Shown: in pieces, positions 24,581-32,390 of the stretch
Layout: each line of letters begins with the position of its first letter
How positions within the stretch are numbered: position 1 is the stretch's first letter
Assembly (NCBI GenBank): GCA_009936795.1
Contig: JAACDM010000081.1
Span: 1-38,198, forward strand
Direction: 5' to 3'
From: Verrucomicrobiaceae bacterium
GTDB lineage: Bacteria > Verrucomicrobiota > Verrucomicrobiia > Verrucomicrobiales > DEV007
Length of the DNA stretch: 38,198 nt
Translations under genes and position numbers: made by a program
The notes under the pieces: generated by a model
The model's input: only the letters and a program-made list of their open reading frames with translations
Told to the model about the DNA's origin: nothing
Database searches by the model: none

Positions 24581-25701
24581 AAGCTTGTTTCTAGCGATGT
24601 GATATCTTGGATCAAGCGGGTGAAATGGTTCGCATCGTTCTTGGGTTCTCCGAGCATGGCTTCACGAATGCGATCTTGAGACAGGCCGCTACGTTCCGAC
24701 AGGTAAGCGTGTAGGCCTGGGTCGTTGAAGCTGGGCAGCGATTTCCCGGTGGATGATTGATAATGTTGAGTGAGACGACGTCGTACTGGATCCAACAGGC
24801 TACTTGGTGAGCTGTGACGCCAAAGGAATTGCGCGGTCATGCCGAGGTGATCGGAGAAGTGGCGGGGAAGGACCGTGGCAGGAGGGAGGCGTGGGCCGAA
24901 GCCTGGGAGGGATTTCCATAGCCAGAAGATCAATAGGGCGAGCAACCCTAACAAGGGCATCCACCCGAATTCCCAGAGCATACCCCAGAAGGAAAGGTCA
25001 CTGGCATAGACGAAGAGCACGTCGTAGCATTCGTGAAGCTCGCTGAGAGCTAGCATGAAAGCGGCATGATCTTCTTGGTCGAGCGTCCGGTTCCTCATAG
25101 GGAAGGCAGAGGCGAGCGCGGTGAAGCGGCCATAGCCAGAGTCTATGCTTACCATGAGGGCGTTCTCTTTATCCATGCCCATGAAATGATCGACCTCGTC
25201 GGTGTCGGTCAGGTCAAAAGTATTGCTAAGAGGGAAGCGGATGCGACCAGAATGTTCTCCAAGGTCAAACGATACTGTATTTCGATTGTCTGTGAGTTCA
25301 CCAAAGCGAATTCCGTAAGCGTCGAGTAGGGGATGATTGACCAAGGCGAGAGCCTTGAATTGGTCGCCGCTGTTCTGCCAGCTCATCATGCTGGTTCCAC
25401 TGAGTAGGTAGATGAGATGCCCTCCATTCTCGATCCATTCCTTCAGTCTACGTGAACGGCTCGGTGTCGTGATCGCGTCCGCTGGCATGATCAACAGCGT
25501 GCCATCCCAGGGCATGTCATTAAGCCGGAGTGAACTCGTGGCCTCAAACCCGTATTTCTGATAGAGTTTCTCGGCAGCGAGGAAAGGATTGCGTCTTGCT
25601 TCGCCTTTGACACCGATCTCGGTTGTGTCCTCGCGTTTCTCAAGGCACGAGGTGAGTGTCAGGCAGATCAGGCCGATGAATACACGGGAGAGCGGCTTCA
25701 T
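24577..25701 (-). CDS. DUF4350-domain lipoprotein
   Basis: A 374-residue protein with a lipoprotein signal (MKPLSRVFIGLICLTLTSC, lipidated Cys19). The extracytoplasmic part (~45-225) contains the DUF4350 pattern, including NPFLAAEKLYQKYG, LLIMPADAITTPSRSRRLKEWIENGG and HLIYL, which resembles a glutamine-amidotransferase-like fold without obvious catalytic residues. A single membrane helix follows (~245-265, WMPLLGLLALLIFWLW) with a cytoplasmic C-terminal tail. Function is unknown; it is a regular member of RDD/SpoIIM/DUF4129/MoxR/DUF58 loci. It overlaps both neighbours by four bases. Confidence 0.85.
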   Translation of the reverse strand: MKPLSRVFIGLICLTLTSCLEKREDTTEIGVKGEARRNPFLAAEKLYQKYGFEATSSLRLNDMPWDGTLLIMPADAITTPSRSRRLKEWIENGGHLIYLLSGTSMMSWQNSGDQFKALALVNHPLLDAYGIRFGELTDNRNTVSFDLGEHSGRIRFPLSNTFDLTDTDEVDHFMGMDKENALMVSIDSGYGRFTALASAFPMRNRTLDQEDHAAFMLALSELHECYDVLFVYASDLSFWGMLWEFGWMPLLGLLALLIFWLWKSLPGFGPRLPPATVLPRHFSDHLGMTAQFLWRHSSPSSLLDPVRRRLTQHYQSSTGKSLPSFNDPGLHAYLSERSGLSQDRIREAMLGEPKNDANHFTRLIQDITSLETSL

Positions 25702-27203
25702 GAGGACACCTCCTTGTGGTGAAAGGGCCAGTCTTTGCAGAGAAGTTCTACCGTGGCATCGTCAGGCCAGATCTTTCCGTAGGCGGCACCGGTCCAGCGA
25801 TCTGTGAGACGATTGAAATAGGAGACCATCTGGCGGTTAGACAGCTCATTGGCACGTTGGATGCAGTCGAATTCTGTATCGCTCTCGATGATGGGAAGGT
25901 TTTCACGTACGACCATCCAAGAGATGGATCCTCGATAGAGAAGGCTCAATGCCTCCTGCCGTCGTCCTGCAGTCCAGGCCTCCCAAGCAGTCTGAGTGAT
26001 ATTGTCGGGAAGGGATTCAGCGCGGACATCCATCCCCATCACGGTGGTGGCACGCGAGTGAGGAGTTGCAGAGCGTTTTTTAAAGCTGCGATTGAGAAAG
26101 ACGTGTCGATAGGTGTAAATCCAGTAGGCGAGGCCGCCAATCGCAGCCACCACGACGAGCCAGAAGAGAAACTCGCCTAGGATCTGAAAGATGGCGGCAC
26201 CGTCTCCACCTCTGCTATCACTATTGTTCCCCCAATGCCATGTCTCTCGCGTGTGGCTATGGATCTCAAACTCAGGTTGCTGAAGGATAGTTGCCGCTGT
26301 GTCTGCCGGTGACGACCCGATCTCTTCCTCGGCAGCGAGCTCTGTTTCTAGATCCAAGATCGGTTCTTGGGCCCGACTTTCATTTACTGACGCTACTAGC
26401 AAACTGCCTAGAAGGAGCATGATGACGACCTTGGACACTCGGGTGATCAGTCGAGCTTCCAGTTGGCGAAATCTTAACTCGAGATCCCAGCCTTCACTGC
26501 GGGTACGACCATTTACATACATGCCGAAGCCACCGCCTACATAGAAGGGCTCGATCAAGCTCATGGCGAAGAAGTAGGCCGCGGTGAGCGTGTAGTAGAC
26601 GATACCCGGAATAGGGAAGAACTCTTCCATTTCGAACCCTGCAACCCAGTCCTCCATTTCCGCCCCCAAGGTTGGTGATGGGTTGAGCATGACAACTAGG
26701 CCAATGAGCCCTATGACAATTGTGGCCTCGAAACAACTGCAAGCTGTGATGAGAGAGGTCGTGTGGGCATTGGCTTCGCGATTGAGAACACTCACACGGG
26801 TGTTTCTAGAATTGCCCGAGAGCCCTTCTAACAAGCCCACTGGCATGAGGTAGCTCCGAGCGGGAGAGAAACGTCTCCAAGTCAGGTCGCCAAACAGCAT
26901 CCGGAGGAAGAACTTTGGAGAACCAAGAATCTCTCGCAGCCGCAATCGATTACCGAAGAGTGACCGACTCAAGATGATAAGGGGCACGCGGTCGTAGAGC
27001 GGCTTGAACCAGAAGATAGCGAAGATCCATAGACCGGGCCGCGCTTGAAGCACGAAGACTAATAAAGCGCAGAAGGGCAGTACCGTGCAAGCCCAGGCCA
27101 GCATGATGAAACCATAATCTCGACGGACCATTGCCATGCCGAGATCAATGGCTTCCCAAGAAGTGCGAGGCCGGATCTCGGCAGAGACGTCCTCAAGCCT
27201 CAT
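25698..27203 (-). CDS. Multi-pass membrane protein with DUF4129-like C terminus
   Basis: I use the ATG complementary to 27201-27203 (MRLEDVSAEIRPRTSWEAIDLG), which overlaps the upstream gene by 11 bases; a longer version starting at 27248 adds 15 unconvincing residues. The ~501-residue protein has several hydrophobic segments in its first half (about 30-75, 165-185, 215-235, 270-290), an acidic linker (EPILDLETELAAEEEIGSS), another helix near 360-385, and a cytoplasmic tail with the DUF4129 pattern (AWEAWTAGRRQEALSLLYRG, then SYFNRLTDRWTGAAYG). The role is unknown; the location in the MoxR/DUF58 operon suggests a membrane complex. The six-gene spacing implies one transcript. Confidence 0.8.
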   Translation of the reverse strand: MRLEDVSAEIRPRTSWEAIDLGMAMVRRDYGFIMLAWACTVLPFCALLVFVLQARPGLWIFAIFWFKPLYDRVPLIILSRSLFGNRLRLREILGSPKFFLRMLFGDLTWRRFSPARSYLMPVGLLEGLSGNSRNTRVSVLNREANAHTTSLITACSCFEATIVIGLIGLVVMLNPSPTLGAEMEDWVAGFEMEEFFPIPGIVYYTLTAAYFFAMSLIEPFYVGGGFGMYVNGRTRSEGWDLELRFRQLEARLITRVSKVVIMLLLGSLLVASVNESRAQEPILDLETELAAEEEIGSSPADTAATILQQPEFEIHSHTRETWHWGNNSDSRGGDGAAIFQILGEFLFWLVVVAAIGGLAYWIYTYRHVFLNRSFKKRSATPHSRATTVMGMDVRAESLPDNITQTAWEAWTAGRRQEALSLLYRGSISWMVVRENLPIIESDTEFDCIQRANELSNRQMVSYFNRLTDRWTGAAYGKIWPDDATVELLCKDWPFHHKEVSS

Positions 27204-28158
27204 CTTCTTGTCTCCCAGCAAAGGTGAAATAGGCGACCAAGGCCACAAACCAGAACGTGGCTACGGTGTATTTGACCGGGGCAGCAACAGGCTGGGCCGA
27301 CCAGAAGCCTTCGATGATCGCAGCCAAGAACGTGAGGAGCGCCGCGCCGTAGAGGAAAGGTATGGAGCGTTTTCCTGCGTCTAACAATGCTTGCTTGCGT
27401 CCGCGTCGTCCAGAATACAGGATGCCCAGCCCAACGTGGAGTCCGGCCATGCCGGCAACGAGCATGCCCATGATCTCGACACTGGCATGTCCACAAATAA
27501 AGTTGTAGAACGACTCAGGATTGGTGGCTTCGTGAATGTAGGCGGTGGCCGCACCAAAGAAGAGCCCGTTGAAGACAATAAAGAACAGGGTGCCGACGCC
27601 GCAGAGGATGCCTCCGGCAAAGATTCGGAAATCAATGCCAATGTTGTTCATAATGTAGAAGGCAAACATCATGAAATTCGAACCGAACTGTTCTCGCAAA
27701 TGCTCGACGGGACTATCGCTCCCATACATGGACTGAAGCTGAGACATTTGCTCTGTGCCGAGCAATGCGTGGCTCCATCGTGGTTCGATCATGGATCCAA
27801 GGATGATGCCGGCAAGTGGGATGAAGAAAAAGACGCAGTTGATCCAGAAGAGCTTGATGTCCTTTCGAAACGCTCTGGGAAAGTCCACGGCGATGAAACG
27901 CAAGATGCCTTCGCCAAGCCGCGCTGAACTCCGATAAAGATGTTTATGGCCTCGAATGACCATGACATTGAGCCTCTCACAGAGTCGCAGGCCATACATG
28001 CGCTGCTGTGCTAGTGAAAGATCACTGCATACTTGGCGAAACATGGCTGGGAATTGAGCACTTTGCTCGGGAGGATTCTTTCCATCCAATTCATCGAGCA
28101 TGGTCTCAAAGGCGTTCCAGCGCTCTTGATGCAGAGATTCGAATGTTTGGCGATTCAT
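27193..28158 (-). CDS. SpoIIM (stage II sporulation M) family membrane protein
   Basis: A 321-residue inner-membrane protein. The cytoplasmic N-terminal ~95 residues are helical and basic; after that come five or six hydrophobic helices, among them LFWINCVFFFIPLAGIILGS, GTLFFIVFNGLFFGAATAYI and a GHASVEIMGMLVAGMAGL block typical of the SpoIIM/DUF95 family. SpoIIM acts with SpoIID/SpoIIP in peptidoglycan remodelling in endospore formers; in non-sporulating bacteria the paralogue sits in MoxR operons and its role is not established, so the name should not be taken to mean sporulation. It starts 15 bases after the RDD gene. Confidence 0.87.
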   Translation of the reverse strand: MNRQTFESLHQERWNAFETMLDELDGKNPPEQSAQFPAMFRQVCSDLSLAQQRMYGLRLCERLNVMVIRGHKHLYRSSARLGEGILRFIAVDFPRAFRKDIKLFWINCVFFFIPLAGIILGSMIEPRWSHALLGTEQMSQLQSMYGSDSPVEHLREQFGSNFMMFAFYIMNNIGIDFRIFAGGILCGVGTLFFIVFNGLFFGAATAYIHEATNPESFYNFICGHASVEIMGMLVAGMAGLHVGLGILYSGRRGRKQALLDAGKRSIPFLYGAALLTFLAAIIEGFWSAQPVAAPVKYTVATFWFVALVAYFTFAGRQEDEA

Positions 28159-28173
28159 GAACTCAGATTAGTG

Positions 28174-28902
28174 CTAGGAAGAGTTGCGAATCCACCAGCC
28201 CATGCGGAGGAGGCGATTGACGCCCTCGCGTCCAGTTTGGCGGGTGAGAGTGGGCACGTGGTTGGCAAGTTCTTCCCGCCGAGCGTCTGACCAAAGGCCT
28301 GCGCGTTCCAAATAACTCACGAGGGCGAGTTGTTCGGACCGCTCCAATGCCGTGGTCGGAGCGAGGGGGTCCAGATTCAGGGGCATGGGCCCATCAGCGG
28401 GAGGTTCTGTGCCTGTGTAGATGACGCAGGTGCCTGCGGCGAGATCTCCCAAGCGTTGAAAGCTGTTACCGGACAAGCAGGCGACTAGACCAAAGGCATA
28501 GCCAACCGGTAAGGCATCAACGAATCGGAGGAAATTCCTAACGATGGCCTGACTCCAAGTGAGTGGGGCCCCTGACGTTTGCACTACTCGCAAGCCCATG
28601 GCACGTTTGCCAGGTGAGGCACCGCGCTTGCCCACCTCGTAAAAGACGTAAAAGAACCACGTCCACCAGAACATGAAAAGGAGCATCACCCCTTGGGCGA
28701 CGTTTTCACCTAGCATGGTACTGGACAGCCCGATGACGATTGCCACGACGATGAGAATTCCCCAGCGAATGAGGAAATCGATCAGGTAGGCCATTGCGCG
28801 GACGGTCGGACCAGCAATGGGCAGCCAGATCTCCACACCTTCCGTCAATTCGATACGTTGACGCGTATCAATCTTGGGGATGGCGGGCGACGTTTCTGGC
28901 AT
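28174..28902 (-). CDS. RDD family membrane protein, first gene of the MoxR operon
   Basis: A 242-residue inner-membrane protein with the RDD domain at ~35-160: RAMAYLIDFLIRWGIL, then FYEVGKRGASPGKRAMGLRV and NFLRFVDALPVGYAFG, with three hydrophobic segments. The C-terminal ~80 residues are soluble. RDD proteins have been linked to transport or Na+/H+ exchange in some bacteria, but in MoxR loci the role is unknown. Upstream is a 92-base gap shared with the divergent DUF5362 gene, which must hold the operon promoter; I could not pick a clear one. Confidence 0.88.
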   Translation of the reverse strand: MPETSPAIPKIDTRQRIELTEGVEIWLPIAGPTVRAMAYLIDFLIRWGILIVVAIVIGLSSTMLGENVAQGVMLLFMFWWTWFFYVFYEVGKRGASPGKRAMGLRVVQTSGAPLTWSQAIVRNFLRFVDALPVGYAFGLVACLSGNSFQRLGDLAAGTCVIYTGTEPPADGPMPLNLDPLAPTTALERSEQLALVSYLERAGLWSDARREELANHVPTLTRQTGREGVNRLLRMGWWIRNSS

Positions 28903-28994
28903 TGGCTTACAGAAACATAGATCTTTGAGAAAGCTTCACAATTCTCGGCTCGGAAGTCGACAAAGAGTGGGCTCTTTGTTCCATTGAATTCATC

Positions 28995-29525
28995 ATGCCT
29001 GCCAACCCTTACGAAAGCCCGTCGTCTGATCCTCTTGGAGCGAATACTGCTGCAGGCCGTGGTGTGACGCCGCGAGTAGTGAGCGAGCTTGTTGGCACAA
29101 AGCCTTGGGTTCGGATGATGGCTGTCTTGGGGTTTATCGGTGCGGGATTCATGGTGTTAGGTGGATTGGGCATGTCGGTTGCCATGATGACCCAGTTGGG
29201 GCCCGCAGCGATCGTGTTTGGTGTAGTTTATGCGCTGATGGGCTTAATCTATCTCTTTCCAGCGATCAAGTTATGGAAGTACGGGACGTCAATCTTGCGG
29301 CTGCAATACTCGAGCACCACGGAGAACCTGGAGGAAGCGTTGACCTACCAGCGTGGCTTTTGGAAGCTTACGGGGATCATGGTCATTGTTGGAGTTGCGC
29401 TTGGTCTTCTCGTCTCGGTTGCGATGGGAATCTTTGGAGCCACTATGGCAATGAAAGGTGGTGTTGATATCCCGTTAGATGAGGGCGCGTTCGACACCTC
29501 CGATTTCGAATTGGATGGAGATTAA
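28995..29525 (+). CDS. DUF5362-like small membrane protein
   Basis: A 176-residue protein with an N-terminal NPYESP motif and three to four hydrophobic helices (VLGFIGAGFMVLGGLGM, IVFGVVYALMGLIYLFPAI and GIMVIVGVALGLLVSVAMG). The block TKPWVRMMAVLGFIGAGFM and LKLWKYGTSI-like spacing fit the DUF5362 family, function unknown. The C-terminal tail is acidic. It is divergent from the RDD operon and convergent with the recombinase gene; the two stops share the four bases TTAA at 29522-29525. Confidence 0.78.
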   Translation: MPANPYESPSSDPLGANTAAGRGVTPRVVSELVGTKPWVRMMAVLGFIGAGFMVLGGLGMSVAMMTQLGPAAIVFGVVYALMGLIYLFPAIKLWKYGTSILRLQYSSTTENLEEALTYQRGFWKLTGIMVIVGVALGLLVSVAMGIFGATMAMKGGVDIPLDEGAFDTSDFELDGD

Positions 29526-30451
29526 GCGCGCGGATGCGCCTCGTCGTAAGCTTCCTTCATACGCTCGACACTGACGTGAGTGTAGATCTGCGTCGTCGAG
29601 AGGCTAGCGTGGCCTAACAAAGCCTGCACGCTGCGCAAGTCAGCGCCATTGTCTAACAAATGCGTCGCAAACGAGTGGCGGAGTTTGTGTGCGCTGACAT
29701 CAATGGGGATGTCGGAATGGCGTAAGTATTTCTTTACGATATTATGAAGCGATGTGCGTGACATGCGTTTGCCGAGCTTGGATATGAAAAGCGAGCCTTC
29801 ATGAACACGCGCTTTCTGGCGATAGCGCTGGATGGCATCAAGCGCATGCTTGCCTACGGGACAAAGACGTTCTTTGCGTCCTTTGCCGACGACTCGCATG
29901 GTTTCCTGGTAGTCGTCCAAATCGGTGACGTTTGCCTTGGCTAGCTCTTCCAAACGCATGCCTGTGCTGTAAAAGAGTTCGAGAATGGCCGCGTCGCGTT
30001 CGCCTACCCAACTGGGGGCCTGCTTGGGTTGCTCAATTTTCAGAGGGAGAGCGAGAAGTTGTTCGATCTGTTTAAGCGTAAGGACGACTGGCAGTTTCTT
30101 TTCAAGCTTTGGGAGTTGCACGTCCGCTAACGGATTTGGTTCAAGACCGTGTCGGTGGCAGAGATACTTGTAGAAGGACCGAAGAGCCGCGAAGTGGAGT
30201 CGGATCGTGCTGCGCGCACGTTCTTCCTTCATCATTTCGAACAGGTAGGCACGAAAGTCATCGGGCTGGCATTGTTCCCATGACTTGAATCCTCGCGGGT
30301 GGCGTTCACGAAATCTGTTGAGAGCCTGGAGGTAGTTCCGGCCGGTGCGATCCGAGGCATCCTTCTCCACGCGCATGAACTCGAGAAAGGCGTCTACCTG
30401 GGCGTCGGTCACGGCATCTTTTGAAGGGGGAGTCGATTGAGGAGCCGCCAT
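29522..30451 (-). CDS. Tyrosine recombinase, XerC/XerD type
   Basis: A 309-residue protein with an N-terminal core-binding SAM-like domain (~15-105) and a C-terminal catalytic domain with the full active site: Arg166 (TGMRLEEL), Lys190 (VGKGRKER), His255-x-x-Arg258 (HKLRHSFATHLLDNGADL), His281 (LGHASLSTTQ) and nucleophile Tyr290 (YTHV). The length and lack of a cargo region fit a chromosomal dimer-resolution recombinase acting at dif, rather than an integron or phage integrase. XerC and XerD cannot be told apart here. No dif-like site is seen in the window. Confidence 0.93.
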   Translation of the reverse strand: MAAPQSTPPSKDAVTDAQVDAFLEFMRVEKDASDRTGRNYLQALNRFRERHPRGFKSWEQCQPDDFRAYLFEMMKEERARSTIRLHFAALRSFYKYLCHRHGLEPNPLADVQLPKLEKKLPVVLTLKQIEQLLALPLKIEQPKQAPSWVGERDAAILELFYSTGMRLEELAKANVTDLDDYQETMRVVGKGRKERLCPVGKHALDAIQRYRQKARVHEGSLFISKLGKRMSRTSLHNIVKKYLRHSDIPIDVSAHKLRHSFATHLLDNGADLRSVQALLGHASLSTTQIYTHVSVERMKEAYDEAHPRA

Positions 30452-30510
30452 GGTCTATCGATACAAATGCTTTTTGACGCCTGCAGAGACGTCGGTCAGG
30501 TTAGCACACA

Positions 30511-31293
30511 ATGCTGACGAAACGAATCATTCCTTGCCTCGATGTGACCGGTGGCCGCGTGGTCAAGGGTACTCAGTTCGTCAATCTACGTGACGCAGGA
30601 GATCCTGTCGAGTGTGCCATTGAGTATCAACGTCAGGGCGCAGATGAGCTTGTCTTCCTTGATATCACGGCTTCTTCTGATGCGCGCAAGACCATGGTGG
30701 AAGTGGTGGAGGAAACCGCGCGTGAGTGTCATATGCCACTGACGGTTGGCGGCGGCATCCGAACAGTGGAGGACATGCGCAAGATGCTCCGTGCGGGCGC
30801 GGATAAGGTGAGTGTCAACACCGCAGCCATTCACAGACCGGAAGTGTTGTCCGAGGGGGCCCGTGCCTTTGGCGTGCAGTGCATCGTCCTCGCCATCGAT
30901 GCCAAGCGTAACGAGTCCGGAAGCTGGACCGTTTACACCCATGGAGGTCGCAATCCGACCGAGCTTGATGCGATCGAGTGGGCCAAGCGAGGCGAGGAGT
31001 TGGGCGCGGGTGAGATCTTGCTCACGAGCATGGATGCGGATGGGACCAAGGATGGTTTCGATCTCGAACTGACGCGGACGGTGAGCGAAGCGCTGACCAT
31101 CCCTGTAATCGCAAGTGGTGGTGTGGGCAATCTGGATCACCTTGCGGATGGGCTCATCGACGGCAAGGCCGATGCGGTGCTTGCCGCGAGTATCTTTCAC
31201 TTTGGCGAATACACAATTGCCGAAGCCAAGACGCATCTTGAGAAGCGGGGCATTCCGGTGCGGCCGTTTCAAGAAATGACCGTGGAAGGGTAG
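30511..31293 (+). CDS. hisF: Imidazole glycerol phosphate synthase, cyclase subunit
   Basis: A 260-residue (beta/alpha)8 barrel of normal length. It starts [20 protein letters not shown] with catalytic Asp11 and has the second acid in LAIDAKRN (~130), plus GGGIRT and ASGGVG phosphate-binding loops. It uses ammonia from HisH to convert PRFAR into imidazole glycerol phosphate and AICAR in histidine biosynthesis. No other his genes are in the window, so the pathway is scattered. It is transcribed alone and divergently from the recombinase gene. Confidence 0.97.
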   Translation: MLTKRIIPCLDVTGGRVVKGTQFVNLRDAGDPVECAIEYQRQGADELVFLDITASSDARKTMVEVVEETARECHMPLTVGGGIRTVEDMRKMLRAGADKVSVNTAAIHRPEVLSEGARAFGVQCIVLAIDAKRNESGSWTVYTHGGRNPTELDAIEWAKRGEELGAGEILLTSMDADGTKDGFDLELTRTVSEALTIPVIASGGVGNLDHLADGLIDGKADAVLAASIFHFGEYTIAEAKTHLEKRGIPVRPFQEMTVEG

Positions 31294-31322
31294 CCAAGGT
31301 CATCTTGTGGCATCGAGCTGAG

Positions 31323-32390
31323 CTAGTCTTTGGAGGGAGACCTGCCCGTACCCAAGCTCAGTGTCCAATGGGCTTTGACTAGACCAATCCCAAGGTGGTT
31401 GGGGCCATTGGCGATCATGACCTTCCGATGGCCGTCGCTTTTCCACCACGCGACGTAGGCTGCCATGGGCGAGCTGCTGCCTTTGTAGATGTTCTCACCT
31501 TGCCAGCGACCTGAATACATCGCGTTCTTCGCACGTTTCGAAGGTGAGGCATTGGCGGGAGTGGGGGACTGGTGTGCAAAGTAACTGAGCTTAGCCATTT
31601 CAGCGCAGTGATTGATGCTTGCTAGAGAGAGTTCCTTTTGCAAGTAGAGCGGGCTGAGGCCTAGCTCTATCCGCATTTCGTTGATGATCTTGGCAAAGCC
31701 ACGCTGGGAGGATGTTGGCCACTTCGCACTGTCATTGTTGTAGGAATCGACCTGTGCGGACTGCTGGCGTTGCGCCATGAGACTCTTGGCTTGTTTGATC
31801 AGATGGATTACATTGTCGCCGAAAGGAAATTCCTCGAAGACGTCACCTAACGAAAGGTCAAAGGCCTCTTCTTCGGCGCCTTTGAGCATTGCTAGTTCAA
31901 TGTCCAGCTCTAGCAGGAGCTTTCCGTGTGGCTCTAAAGTCTTCCAAACATTGGTTGCGGCCAGTGCCTGCGCCTGGAGTTGGCGGTAGGTGCGGGAAGC
32001 CTCATGGAGGAGATGATCAAGCTTCTTCAGGTCGCTGGTATCATAGTCCAAGCTTTTGCGGCCCAATGTTAGTGCTTGTTTGCGTTCGTGAGTCCAATTC
32101 CGTCGAGCCTCTGCGAAAGGCTGGAGTTCTTTGTAAGTCCGCTCCAAGGCGTTCTCCAATGGTGTCGCATGGTGCAGTCGCGCCTTGTGGAGAAGTCTTT
32201 TGTGGACTGAGCTATCGTTCTCTGAGAGCTGGCTAAGGAATTGGTGGGCTCGCCGGCGGGTATCGGAGTCCTCGGAGCAAAGCCAACGATAGATTTGGCG
32301 TTGCTGCTTGGATCCAATTTGTATCGAGCTGGATTCCTCTGCGAAGACGTCCGGGCAGAGAATGGCAACAAAAAGAAGAACTTGAATCAT
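31323..32390 (-). CDS. Exported CAP (SCP/PR-1)-domain protein
   Basis: A 355-residue secreted protein with a short signal peptide (MIQVLLFVAILCPDVFA). The first ~215 residues form a mostly helical, charged region with no recognised domain. Residues ~233-345 are a CAP domain with INEMRIELGLSPLY, putative active-site residues His273 (FAHQSP), Glu299 (QGENIY) and His321 (WKSDGHRKVM), and NHLGIGLV. Bacterial CAP proteins are exported and of mostly unknown function. The start codon directly follows the stop of the CotH/LTD gene (TAG-ATG), indicating coupled translation. Confidence 0.85.
   Translation of the reverse strand: MIQVLLFVAILCPDVFAEESSSIQIGSKQQRQIYRWLCSEDSDTRRRAHQFLSQLSENDSSVHKRLLHKARLHHATPLENALERTYKELQPFAEARRNWTHERKQALTLGRKSLDYDTSDLKKLDHLLHEASRTYRQLQAQALAATNVWKTLEPHGKLLLELDIELAMLKGAEEEAFDLSLGDVFEEFPFGDNVIHLIKQAKSLMAQRQQSAQVDSYNNDSAKWPTSSQRGFAKIINEMRIELGLSPLYLQKELSLASINHCAEMAKLSYFAHQSPTPANASPSKRAKNAMYSGRWQGENIYKGSSSPMAAYVAWWKSDGHRKVMIANGPNHLGIGLVKAHWTLSLGTGRSPSKD

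Noticed and set aside
27193-28158. SpoIIM and CotH names taken as evidence of sporulation
   Set aside because: Both families are widespread in non-sporulating bacteria; no other sporulation gene is present.
29522-30451. Tyrosine recombinase as an integrase of a mobile element
   Set aside because: It has plain XerC/D architecture, housekeeping neighbours, and no flanking tRNA, direct repeats or phage genes.
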